From NCBI RefSeq assembly GCF_963676685.1, contig NC_092353.1:9759734-9823733 (forward strand): a stretch of 64,000 bases of DNA, in the 5' to 3' direction. The notes beneath the pieces are model-generated. The model was not told the origin of the DNA. It was given only the letters and a program-made list of their open reading frames with translations, and searched no databases. Numbering within the stretch: position 1 is the first letter of the stretch; each line of letters begins with the position of its first letter. Source of the stretch: Mytilus edulis. Its lineage: Eukaryota; Mollusca; Bivalvia; Mytilida; Mytilidae. The translations under genes and the position numbers were made by a program. Shown one piece after another: positions 11,690-22,375 of the stretch.

Positions 11690-13050
11690 CTAACCACTGG
11701 GTCGATGCAACTGCTTGTGGGGTTTTTAATTCCCCGAGGGTATCACCAGCCTAGTAGTCAGCACTTCTGTGTTGACTTGAGTTATCATTGATATGTTCAT
11801 ATTTTAAATTTTAAAATAACTGTTAACAAAACTTTAATTTTTTTTAAATACTAAGGCGTTTCTACCTCAGGAATAGATAACCTTAAATGTATTTAGCAAA
11901 ACTTTAAGGAATATTTGGTCCTCAATGCTTTTCAACTTCGTACTTCATTTGGCTTTTCTAACATTTTTGATTCGAGCATCACTGATGAGTTTATCTAGAC
12001 GAAACTCGCGTCTGCCGCAAATATGAAATTTCAATCCTGGTATCTATGATGAGTTGATTTATATCCATAAGCAAAATGGCAAAATCTAAAGCTCAAACAC
12101 ATTAAACGAATCGCAGTCCAGGAATAGATTAAATTAGTTGTATTTGACAAAAGCTTTCAGAATTTGGGTCTTCAAATGCTCGTCAATTTTGTAATTTATT
12201 TGGCCTTTTAAATTTTTAAAATCTGCAGGTGAGTCCTTTGTAGAGGAAATGCTAGTGTCACGTACAATATTTAAATGCTGGTATCAACAATGAGATTACT
12301 TAAATATGAATTACAAATTCTAAGTTTAGGAATTATGAGTTCATAGATATACGAAAGAAATAAGGGGACGGTTAGACAAAGGAAAGACTAAATCAATCAT
12401 GTATTGGAATACCGACTGTTGAATGATATATCAATCCGCTGTACTCGACTTAGTCACTTATATGTTTTAAATAAAGCAATCCAGAATCATAATCATTTCT
12501 TTTTCTGTTAATTCTTCTTGGACCTGTGTTGTTCTTCCTGAAGTTAGACTTTTCGCTTCTTTGACATTTCAATTGGAACCCGTACATATGCTATCATTCA
12601 TGACACTCATGAGTCTTATGTAGACGAAACGCGCGCCTGGCGTACTAAAATATAATCCTGGTACCTTTGATAACTATTTACACCACTGGGTCGATGCCAC
12701 TGCTGGTGGACATTTCGTCCCCGAGGGTATCACCAGCCCTGTAGTCAACACTTTGGTGTTGACATGAATATTAATAATGTGGTCATTTTTTAAATTTCCT
12801 GTTTACAAAACTTTGAAATTTTCGAAAAACTAAGGATTTTCTTATCCCAGGTATAGATTACCTTAGCCGTATTTGGCACCACTTTTTTGAATTTTGGATA
12901 CTCAATGCTCTTCAAATTTGTATTTGTTTGGCTTTATAAATATTTTGATATGAGCGTCACTGATGAGTCTTATGTAGACGAAACGCGCGTCTGGCGTACT
13001 AAGTTATAATCCTGGTACCTTTGATAACTATCATGGAAGAGGAATTTTTA
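11690..13050 (+). mobile_element. Array of hammerhead-ribozyme repeat units (retrozyme-like)
   Basis: Three to four head-to-tail or closely spaced units of a ~350-bp family. A full unit runs 'ccactgggtcgatgccactg', 'gtatcaccagccc', 'ctaaggattttcttatccca', 'attaccttag.cgtatttggca', 'ctcaatgctcttcaa', then a hammerhead motif, then 'ataatcctggtacctttgat'. Units: 11690-12067, with a decayed hammerhead near 11976-12018; 12068-12300, strongly decayed; about 12500-12671, a partial unit whose hammerhead core is mutated (CTCATGA instead of CTGATGA, cleavage triplet GCC); and 12672-13040, complete with an intact motif. Spacing between the last two hammerhead cleavage positions is 354 bp. Non-coding. 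Confidence 0.75.
12954..12997 (+). ncRNA. Type I hammerhead ribozyme, intact
   Basis: The core CTGATGA is at 12960-12966. Stem II is GTCT/AGAC (12967-12970 with 12976-12979) closed by loop TATGT. The conserved GAAA is at 12980-12983. Helix III is very short, within CGCGCG (12984-12989), and the cleavage triplet GTC ends at 12991. Stem I pairs 12954-12959 (GCGTCA) with 12992-12997 (TGGCGT): six pairs, two of them G-U. All core nucleotides match the hammerhead consensus known to me. A short helix III is known from Penelope-like and retrozyme hammerheads, which are thought to cleave as dimers. Confidence 0.75.
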
Positions 13051-13234
13051 TTGTATAATGATTGTCTTTTTTGTGCTTCTTTAGAACTTAAACTAAAGAT
13101 GAAGAACAATATCCCTATTTTAATGTTATATTGTTCGGCTTAACAAAATGCTCACAGAATATTTTTTTTCAAATTACAAATATTTTGTTTTATCAGCAAG
13201 CAAAACCTGGTTTTTAAACTACAAATTTTAAGAA

Positions 13235-13350
13235 TGGCGTGATTCAGCTGTGGATACTGAAATATTCAAAAGACCTTTTCTTTTAAACATGTTTTGATTC
13301 GAGCGTTACTGATTAGTTTTTCGTGGTATCTATGATGAGTTTATTCGATA
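13235..13350 (+). repeat. Fragment of the hammerhead repeat family
   Basis: Contains 'gattcgagcgttactgattag' followed immediately by 'gtatctatgatgagttta'. The part of the unit between the core and the downstream segment is deleted, so the ribozyme is destroyed. Confidence 0.55.
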
Positions 13351-15059
13351 ACTTACAATCTTAATCTTTCATCTCCTCAATGATAAAAATAATAACCTCT
13401 TTATGGTATACCCTTTTCACTAGTATTTCGTAATACTTTTGTTTGTCTTTTGGTCGTTTTTCGTTTTTGTGTTGTCACGTAGTTGTCAGTATGTGATATA
13501 CAATTGTTTAAAGAAAACTGATTCAACAAACATGTTCACTTGAACTGGTATAAGTAAGAAGATTGGACTTTTATTGACAACATATAAGATACATTTGGAT
13601 GACATGTTTTCAGCAGACAAAAAAATAATTCTTATGAAAACCGATTCAAATGTTATAATTTTCTTGTCCACTTGTTCCTTTATTTTTATTAGACAGACTT
13701 CAAACAGATAATTCTAGAGAAGAATTAAAAGAGGCTAAACATGAAGCATTATCATTTCACTTCACAATCCACTTTTCAGATTATGCTCTTTTACTAAATA
13801 ATTTAATGTGATATTTAAGGACTTCAATATTTTCCGTTTAAGTGTACTGGATGGTGAAGGTTAGTCCAGAAAAGCGATTCGATATCAAATGGACATGATA
13901 GTATTCGTATAAGATATGGGGCGACAATGCTAGCAATGACGGTCCGTGAAAAACCAAAGTTACATAGTCCTGTTTTCTGTAAGGAGTTGGGATCTAAATG
14001 GTGTGCTATTCATTTGATAGAATCAAAACAATATAACTATGTAGATGTTAGTTATAAAGCATTCAATATCCTTTGCAACTGCCAACAGGATACGATGACT
14101 TATAATACATATAGAAACAACACAAATATGAAAACATAACAGCTACATTTTCGAAACGGAACTGGTGTTCATGAGAGGCAGATAAAATCTTTGTATTCTT
14201 TTCAAACAGAAAACCTATTTTTAGATTTCACATGTAAAGGGAACTAACGCAATCTGTTTAGAAATAAATAAGTAAGTATTATTAACCCGAATTATCTTCC
14301 TTGTGTCGCTTCTTTTAAAACGAGAAAAACTCGTACACAAAGAAAAAAGAACCTACAAATGTAAATATTTGAGAGTTATTTTCTATGCGTTCATACCAAG
14401 GATGAAATGATAGACGTTCATTTTTTGCAGAGTTGTATAATTTGAGGACTGTTGCATAGTCTTTTGTTCGTAGTCTCCCTTTTAATTCATCCTTTACATT
14501 CCCCTCGTGATGATTGAAAAATCCTATTATTCAGTAGGCTTCCTGTAATTTTGTGGATTAAATCAGATGTGTTGATATCCGGACTTTGAAAACGAGCCAT
14601 AGAAGACTGCAATTATTGCCAATTTCATGAATTTATTTGATAATAAATATGACCAATTTGCTCCTTGTATTAATATCTAAAGGTGATATGTTGGGCTGGT
14701 TTTATTAATTACTTGATTAACATGATTAAATGAGAGATATTAAACACGAATGTAGTTATTGAAAAAAAATATTCTATAATGATTGATACCCTATACATGT
14801 TTGATCGCGATAATTTGTTGACTGGTAGTTATCAATAGACTTGCTAGACTTTTTTACACACAGAATGTAATGATAATATCAATTATAGTTTGTACTTTAT
14901 TGAATCACAAAATGTATACCCAATCATTATCAATTATAATACCAAGGTTTATTTCAGGAATATGCAAACTTTTCAATAACTTATTGCCTGGCTATATATC
15001 TTGTTCTTCTGGTTAACTAAAATCTGTGGAGTTAATTCGTTTTAATATAAAAATAAGCA
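13351..15059. other. AT-rich stretch, nothing identified
   Basis: The open frames at 13486-13671 (-) and 13927-14139 (+) have no recognisable domain, and the sequence around them shows no splice or promoter pattern that would support them. Confidence 0.45.
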
Positions 15060-15200
15060 AATATATATATGATTGTCATTGAGACAACATATTCTTCTAT
15101 TGATATGGAGGTAAGCAACTATCATACCCCTACAATCTTCAACAATGAGCTAAAGCCATACGGTAAAGTCAGCCATAAAAAGCTTACACGTGACAAAGAC
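15060..15200 (-). repeat. Repeat family M4, truncated copy
   Basis: The reverse complement carries the M4 tail landmarks: the 'accgtacggt..' region is diverged, but 'gagttgtctcattg'-like sequence is present near 15069. The 60-residue open frame at 15069-15251 is a reading of this repeat. Confidence 0.45.
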
Positions 15201-16199
15201 TTGGAAATGTACTCAATTTTAAAATTACTAAAGTTGAAAGGAAAAAAATGAAAGGAACATTTTTATCATTTGAAAAATCCCATTTCAAAAATAGGTTTCA
15301 AAAGAGGTAGCAACGAATTATTGAAAACACATTTAGAGAAAAGGCAGACATCACAAAGAACAAACCGAGCAAAAAGCCAACAAACAGACAAATAACACTC
15401 CGGAAACACACATACATAACGTCTAACGTTAGATCACCCAACCAAACAATCATCACAGAAGTATTTAAATTTCAGTTGAAAACAAACAAATACTTGCTCT
15501 AGAAGGGATAACAATGTCTATTGGCATCCGTATAGCTACTCATGGAAGGTAATGAATCGTTGAGAATTCCCATTCGTTGATTTCACCATCATGGATAAGA
15601 GGAATGGATACATTGTATATTGAGCTTCGATACTTGGAATACATCCGAAGTCTCTGTGTCTAGAGAATCTATATAAAAAAAAAGGATATAAAATTGACGA
15701 ATGAACATCCCGAGAACTGAAACAAAGGAGGATTGTAAACAGTGTTGGTCATAAAAAGTTGAAGCACGATACACAATCCCCAAACAAAACAACGTAGAAA
15801 TATGGATTAAATAGTCCACATATTGTAATTGTAAGTATTTACAGTTAAAACTGGTCGTGAAAGCTGGTCGCCATAATTCGAGAAAGGGGAAAGTGACACG
15901 TGTAGTGTTAATCTTATAAAATTTGATGACAAGTTATATCAAGTGAATATATCACTTAATTGCGAATTGGTAACTAACCATTATCAAACCTTACTCTAAA
16001 TTGTAAATCATCGGCTTTGTTAAATTTTCTAACCCTGAAACTTGACCGAATGTGAAAAAATTGTTTGTTACCGGTTTAGTGTACATTTCTTCTGAAATAT
16101 ATAATGCTTTCGACCAACATATTTAGAAACGTCGGAATCAAAATTAATCCGAGTTAACAGACATATCGTATGGATCAACCAGTTTGTCATGGTATCCAT
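15201..16199. other. Intergenic, nothing identified
   Basis: No gene or recognised repeat. The 76-residue open frame at 15589-15819 (-) lacks any domain-like pattern. Confidence 0.45.
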
Positions 16200-16640
16200 G
16201 ACATTCACGGAGTGTCATTTATAATATGTTCTCCTCATAACTGTGTAAGAGCAGTTTCTGCGTAAAGAGCACATTCCAGTATATGAAGTCCGTATTGTTT
16301 GTACATGCACGAGCATAACGTATTACCTCAACTGGGATATGTAAACACCATACGATGGGACAGAGGGTGTGATACTGCTGAGAAATGGAAAATTGATAAT
16401 TGGGAAGTTTAAATTGTCCCGTTTGTCATAGTTGTAAGTGTGAAGTCGTCCATCTGTGTCAATATTGAGGAAGCGATCAAGGTATGAAGCAGTCCTTCTA
16501 GTATCAGTAGTATCCGTAATTTCAAGTTCACTGGGCTACATGAGATGTAAGTACTGGTTGAAAAATTGGTTATTCAGTGATAGATTATCATCAATATATC
16601 TGAAAGTAAAATTAAAGAATTTCACAAGGTGCTTTTTTTT
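16200..16640 (-). pseudogene. Decayed reverse transcriptase fragment, second RT family
   Basis: On the minus strand the conceptual translation resembles the 9.7-kb RT fragment. There is an R-Y-I-D-D box at about 16600, later a Y-D-K-R-D-N-L-N-F-P segment near 16400, and 'PSYGVYISQLR' near 16340, each in the same order and at similar spacing. In-frame stops and frame changes interrupt it. Sequence divergence from the 9.7-kb copy is high, so it is a related but distinct subfamily. The plus-strand open frame at 16456-16668 is a shadow. Confidence 0.6.
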
Positions 16641-17754
16641 TTTTTGTCGTTTTAGAAACATCAATTAATCTATGTAGAATTTACTTTGTGCTTGACATAT
16701 ATGTTATATTTGTGTCTTAATTATTTTTATAAATTTCATTATACATAATCTTCAGTATAGATAACTTTACATTTGAGCCTATTAATCATAATTTGTGTCA
16801 TTTAGCTTTTATTGTACACATTTCTGTCTTTATAGTAAAAGTATGTAATATTTGATCTTACCACATGAGTTATAATACAAAATAAAACTAGGACTTAGTT
16901 CAAAAAGTAAAAAAAATAATATATGAAAATTATGCTATCTGAAATTAATCTTTTTAAATTGAAAAACTTTCAAATTGAATGCAGTTGTTCAATGTACTTG
17001 ATTTACTTTGATACATAGCTTTTTGTTCTTGTAGTATATTTGTGCAATCGGTTTAGACTTTTTTCTCAATAAATATGTGTGTTATCAAAACCAATTATTT
17101 TATCGTTGACCCTGTGACAGTTTTATTGAAAGACAAATATATCAAAAATATTGTTCGAACTCATTTGTGTTAAAACAGTTATACCCAATATTAAATTCCA
17201 ATTGTACGAATAAACCAACTGGAAGTCTATTCATTATTAGATATAAGTGATAGTGAATTTATAGTGCATTCAAACCAAACCTGGAATTTTAATTGCACTA
17301 ACATTCATTTAACGGAACAGTTGAAGGAGATAATACAATAGAATCATTGTCTAACATTGTAAGAATAAACCATTACTTCATACTTAGCGACATTGCCCAT
17401 TCACACTAAACAGTTGTCGAAAATCTGCAATATAAAAAGATGCATCTTATCAAAATATCGTTCTATGACGAGGGAAAAGATGGAAAAGATTTATTTATCG
17501 ACTAACAATCATTCCAACTAACAAATGTATAACAACAATAATAAAACAGCATAGAAACAAATCCCAGAAACTATGAACAAAAATCTGGGCTTTAAAACCT
17601 GGCATATATAGTTATTTGTAAAAACAAACCCTATTTAGCCTACAACAATCCAAGTGTAAATGATTTTTAATCCCAAATAACAAATAAGTGATAGCCAGTA
17701 AAAATACTTTCTTTGGACTGTGGTGTAACATTATTTTTCTATGATTGCGGAGTA
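16641..17754. other. AT-rich stretch, nothing identified
   Basis: About 1.1 kb without recognisable genes or repeat landmarks. Confidence 0.45.
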
Positions 17755-17807
17755 ATGTTACTCATCAAACTCGTCATATATACCAGGATAAAAAAATATA
17801 TATATTT

Positions 17808-17851
17808 GCGCCAGACGCTCGTTTCGTCTACAAAAGACTGATGAGTGACGC
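17808..17851 (-). ncRNA. Decayed hammerhead motif
   Basis: Stem I, stem II (GTCT/AGAC with loop TTTGT), GAAA and the GTC cleavage triplet are all preserved on the minus strand. The core reads CTCATCA instead of CTGATGA, so two invariant guanosines are replaced. By known hammerhead chemistry this copy should be inactive. Confidence 0.6.
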
Positions 17852-18003
17852 TCGAATAAAATCTAAAAAAAGGTCCAAATAAAGTACGAAGTTGAATAGA
17901 ACCAAAAATTTCTAAACGTTTTGCCAAATACAGCTAAGGTAATCTATAACTGAGGTAGAAAAGCCTTAGTATTTCAAAGATTCTAAGTTTTATAAACAGT
18001 TAA

Positions 18004-18285
18004 CCTCGGCTACACCGAACAGCAAGCTATAAAGGACCCCAAAACATTACTAGTGTAAAACTGTTCCAAAGGGAAAACCAACGGTATAATCTATATATAC
18101 AAAAGCGAGAAACTAGAAACACTTATGAACTACATAAACAAACGACAACTACTGAACATCAGATTCCTGACTTAGGACGGGTACAAAGAATTGCAGCGAG
18201 TATAAGCGTTTTAATGGTACCAAACCTTCTCCCGTATCTGAAACAATAGTGTTACATGACAGTATAGAAAGACACACTATAAAAT
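18004..18285 (-). repeat. Nested M4-family insertion
   Basis: The reverse complement has 'cctaagtcaggaatctgatg', 'agttgtcgtttgtttatgta' and 'cctttatagcttgctgttcg', matching the M4 subtype at 62230-62600. It interrupts a hammerhead repeat unit, so it is younger than that unit. Confidence 0.55.
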
Positions 18286-18579
18286 ATCAACTGGAATGGC
18301 ATATCAGTACAGAAGTGCTGACCACTTGGCTGGTGATACCCTTGGGGAAATAAGAACTACATCACCATAGCATCACCGTAGTGGTTGTAAATAAACTCAT
18401 CATAGGTGAGAATATGATGGATTTCAAAACATATGTATTTATAAATTTATATATATTCTTGTTATGTTTAATAAAATTGAATAAAATAACACAGGGAAAT
18501 ATCTATCAAGAAATTTATACAAATAAGTTTTTATTAGACAGATTGTTTAATTCAAAGTTAAAATTATATGTAAATGCAA

Positions 18580-18809
18580 GTACATGTACACATGTAGGCC
18601 CGATGATGATATCCTGACATCGAGTACATGTACACATATATAGGCCCGATGATGATATCCTGACATCGAGCCGTACATGTACACATGTAGGCCCGATGAT
18701 GATATCCTGACATCGAGTACATGTACACATGTAGGCCCTGACATCGAGTACATGTACACATGTAGGCCCTGACATCGAGTACATGTACACATGTAGGCCC
18801 TGACATCGA
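18580..18809 (+). repeat. Minisatellite with ATGTACA-rich units
   Basis: Six tandem units start with 'tacatgtacacatgtaggcc'. The first three are long (44-47 bp) and carry an extra 'gatgatgatatc' segment. The last three are 31-bp short forms ending in 'ctgacatcgag'. The short form is the long form with about 13-15 bp removed. Three overlapping minus-strand open frames (within 18515-18865) come from the repeat having no stops and are not genes. Confidence 0.9.
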
Positions 18810-18894
18810 CGCACCATAAATTTCATCCTCATTGTAGTAATAAACATTTGCAATAAATATATCAAGTATGAGGTATTCTGTAAGGATTATACAG

Positions 18895-19155
18895 GGAGAA
18901 AATTGATTGATTGATTAATTGATTGGTGTTTTAACGCCACTTTTAACACTCGAGGTAATTCGTGGCTGTCAATTTATATTGGCGGAGGATGCCGGAATCA
19001 CTCGAGCTAATTCGTGGCTGTCAGTTTATATTGGCGGAGGATGCCGGAATACCCGGAGAGAAACAGCGACCTCTGAAGACTGACAATCCTAGTCGATTAG
19101 GATTGGAGCAAAGTGCAGGAATGGAACTCACAACCTCAAGGTTGACTGGCTAGGG
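18895..19155 (+). mobile_element. SINE-like repeat with internal duplication
   Basis: A 'ttgattgattgattaattgattgg' lead is followed by 'tgttttaacgccacttttaa', 'cgtggctgtcagtttatatt', 'atacccggagagaaac', 'cgacctctgaagactgacaa' and 'ggaactcacaacctcaaggt'. From memory this order is that of a widespread bivalve SINE-like family whose 'gattcgaactcacaacctc' segment resembles a Pol III B box; here the B-box core is degraded. A 52-bp segment is duplicated in tandem (starting at 18947 and 18999). The open frame at 18962-19153 is fortuitous. Confidence 0.55.
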
Positions 19156-19904
19156 ATACAAGTCGTTCAACAAGAAGGTAATAGAAAGAAAATTATATGA
19201 CAGAATTTTTAAAAAATGTATGAGAAGATCGTCTCTAGTTTATCCCCTCTTACAATTGTTGTTTCTGTGTGTGTGTCAAATAATTGAGAAATGAAATTCA
19301 GGTATTTAACTTGATTTAAAAAGACATGCAATGACCATCTTCAGTTACTTCTTATGTGAATACTAAACTGACTGCACTTACACTTATCTACCTTACAATT
19401 TTTGTATTTCGTTTTATATGCCTATCTTGTCAATATTTTTTTTATCGTTGGTGTATGAATCATTAATTCGGATATTTAACCATTTAGGGATTAAATAAAT
19501 TGTATCGCATAAAATAATTTGTCTAAACCTTTTCGGATTATTGTACCGTATTGAATTCATAAATGTTAATTATACTTTAAATTAACTTTTTTTAAATTCT
19601 GTATTCTAACACACACCTGTTACATAGCTCAATATCTGCCTTTCAACGCACTTTTTTCGTCGCTAATTACCTTAATAAATAATGGTAGTACGTTTTTATT
19701 GACTATTTACAAAACTAATACCTACGGATCGTTTATTCTTAATTATTGTATTAACAATTACCTAAACGAGAATAAATTATAATTTACATAGAAAAAAGAT
19801 AAAAGACAACTTACGTTTCTCATTTCATTTTTACATATTACTTGATATTTCCTCGTTTAATCATCGCCTGTTTAAGTATATTATCACTGTATATAACAAA
19901 CTTC
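19156..19904. other. AT-rich stretch, nothing identified
   Basis: No gene or recognised repeat was found. Confidence 0.45.
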
Positions 19905-20130
19905 CACTACACTACAAAAATCTGGTGTTATCCACCATTTTCTACGTAGAAAATGTCTCTTCCAAATCAAGAATATGATAGTTGCTATCCATTCGTTTGA
20001 TGTGTTTGAGCTTTTTATTTTGTCATTTCATTATGGAAATCCTTTTTGGATTTTTCTCAAGAGTTTTTTTTTTAATTTCTTTGGCATTTGGTATCTTGTG
20101 AAGATTTGTCTCATTGTTTATCATACCACA
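19905..20130 (+). repeat. Repeat family M5, diverged copy
   Basis: Shares 'atccaccattttctac', 'agaatatgatagttgctatccattcgtttgat' and 'tgtttgagctttt' type landmarks with 21850-22215. Its 3' end instead carries an M4-like tail ('tttgtctcattgtttatcataccacatct'), so it may be a chimeric or composite copy. Confidence 0.55.
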
Positions 20131-21849
20131 TCTCTTTTGATATAGACGGAAAAGTCCAGTATACGTCTAAAATTCAATCGGTCTCTTTTATTGTTTCCCA
20201 ACTCTGTATACTACATACCACACAATCTTGTCAAGCAGATATTTTCTTTTTAACAGAATGGCTATTGTTATATATTAAACGTACATTTAACTAAATTAGT
20301 TCCAGAAGTCAGAGTTCTCAAAAAACAGTTGAAATCTTCTTTGAAGTACAGCCACCGATTTGAGAGTATATATGGAGGGTAGGATCGTAACAAAATGTAT
20401 GTGTTTATATTTTGTATCTTTGCTGTCTATCATAGACATTTGTAAGTAATTTAGAAATGAGTACCATCCTTGAAATTTTGGGAAGGGGTTTACTGACTGC
20501 TTTATTTATTTCTCGCTATTTAAGACCCGGGTCGACTAGAGTTTGACATTTTGAAAATTGATCTCAATTAGAATTTGATTATTTGTGTTTTTGGATTTAT
20601 CTCTCATTGACTTGCATCCCTCACTTTTAAATCCCTTCTCCATGAAAGGTAATGGAACCAACTCAACCTCAATTCATAGTATTTGGTAGAAAGCACGCTT
20701 GCAACTTTGTTATGTATTTATTGTGTACTCCATCCTAGCATATTGTGTGATCCATTTAACTTCTCTTCTCTAAACACAAGTAAAACGTTTCGGCTATTTA
20801 TATGATGTTCTCGTCCAGATATATCAAAGTTTGGTGACTGTTGAACTTTGCTTTCGAACTTGAAATAAAGGACACTTGTGCTACAGATAGAGATAAGTCT
20901 GCATCATATCTTGACTCACATCTATGTTTTGACAACCAGATTCTCGATTGTTAACTTTCTATTTCTAAGTAGCACCATCGAACAGTGTGTGCATTTGGTG
21001 TAATTATCTCTCAATAGACACGATTTTGTATACAATTAGCGTTTAAGTCTTATGATTTCCATTATACATGTTTGCTGTTTTACAAATTATCTATGGAACA
21101 AAATTAATGGTACCAATTGCAACTAGTAACTTTGAAGTCATTTCTTCGAATTCAAAGATAGAAAGAGTACTCCGACTAGGTTGACAGATTAGTGTAACAG
21201 GATCTACTGAAACTTCCGTTGCACTTGACGTGTGATCACACAAGTGGGGTTCATGTGGCAAAGTCTTCAGCTTTTACATGTCTTATATATATAATAGTAT
21301 TTTGGACGAGTTTTTCTTTTCACCGTCTTTCTATTTTGGCATGGTGTGTCGGTTTCTCTCCGGTTTATAAGTTTCAAACTACCCATTGGTATATCTTTCA
21401 CCACCTTTTTCATTTTAATTCAATTTCGAGATTTTAGTTTAACAAACATTCTATCTGTATATTTTATCATAATACACTTTTTAGTATTATCTGTGGAAAT
21501 AAAACATATTTGACATCAATCAATTTAACAGCTAATATCCCTTGCTGTGATAACCTAATTGATTGCTAAGCGGTGTGTGGTAAATTTTTACAGTGTCACG
21601 GATAAAAGCAATTTTACAGTACGTTTCATTACATTATGTATTTAAAACTTCACGCGTTATTTATTTTTTATAAAATATATCTCTATGCATCATTTAATTG
21701 TAATAAATTTGAAAAAGTTGATACGTTCAATATTATAGTAACTGTTATAGAATCATAACACATAGAGATCAAAGAGGATGGTGACGATGGACAAATGTTT
21801 AATGTCCAGTGACAAATTAAATGCATAGTCAGGAGCAGTGAATGTTAAA
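20131..21849. other. Intergenic, nothing identified
   Basis: Open frames at 20088-20294 and 21219-21437 show no domain. No other structure was recognised in this 1.7-kb stretch. Confidence 0.4.
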
Positions 21850-22215
21850 GAAAATGCATATGAATGTTTTGACGTTCTAAGCCGAATGACGGATCTTTCA
21901 CGTTTAAGTTCCGAATGTAACACCCGACACACTATTTGTGACATTTTTACCTATTGTTTTTGTTTGTTTTGTTCACACATCGTTGTCAATATAATGGAAT
22001 TGTATGCCACTATCATACAAGTGAGAGGTTTAGCTAACCAGGTGCAATCCACCATTTTCTACATAAGAAAATGCCTGTACCAAGTCAGGAATATGACAGT
22101 TGTAATCCATTCGTTTGATATGTTTGAACTTTTGAATTTGCCATTTGATTTGGGACTTTCCTTTTTGAATTTTCCTCGGAGTTCAGTATTTTTGTGTTTT
22201 TACTTTTTATTACTC
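21850..22215 (+). repeat. Repeat family M5, longer copy
   Basis: Contains 'agttccgaatgtaacacccg', 'catacaagtgagaggtttagc', 'ccaccattttctacataaga' and 'ttttcctcggagttcagtat'. The 126-residue open frame at 21838-22218 runs through it and is a reading of the repeat; I recognise the DNA as a frequent mussel repeat from memory. Confidence 0.55.
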
Positions 22216-22375
22216 TGAGCCGACTAGTCTTTGTTGATAAATGCGTGCTAAGTGGGGAGTAGCAAACACAAATGTTCAAGTCTTTGCTGGGGGTCGTACC
22301 CACGACCTCTTGCACTCCGGGGGGCTTAATACAACCGAGGCGATACTGAAAGGCCAAGGACTAAGGCTAACTGAA
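22215..22375 (-). mobile_element. tRNA-derived SINE fragment
   Basis: On the minus strand 22270-22370 looks like a decayed tRNA. A 'cctttcagtatcgcctcggt' segment sits in the D-arm/A-box position. About 40 bases later comes 'gtcgtgggtacgaccccc', an almost perfect T-arm whose B-box core GGTACGACCCC is close to the Pol III consensus GGTTCGANNCC. No clean acceptor stem or anticodon arm closes, so a functional tRNA is unlikely. Confidence 0.55.

Larger units (their letters stand above)
17755..18412 (-). mobile_element. Hammerhead-repeat copy split by a nested M4 insertion
   Basis: The minus strand contains the downstream half of the unit at 17755-18003, including 'taccttagctgtatttggca' and a hammerhead region, and the upstream half at about 18286-18412, including 'gtatcaccagcc'. 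The ~280 bp between them is an M4-type repeat in minus orientation. The two halves join in the same order as in the uninterrupted copy at 44.0-44.6 kb. Confidence 0.6.

Noticed and set aside
12606..12643. Additional hammerhead in the 12.6-kb unit
   Set aside because: The core reads CTCATGA and the cleavage triplet GCC, and stem I does not pair well; kept only as a decayed copy.
18515..18865. Three overlapping minus-strand frames of 80-116 codons with repeated Cys-Thr and Met-Ser-Gly motifs
   Set aside because: They are readings of a minisatellite in all three frames; unit length changes shift the frame and there is no non-repeat coding sequence.
21838..22218. 126-residue plus-strand frame
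   Set aside because: It coincides with an M5 repeat also present at 19905-20130 and lacks protein-like conservation between the copies.
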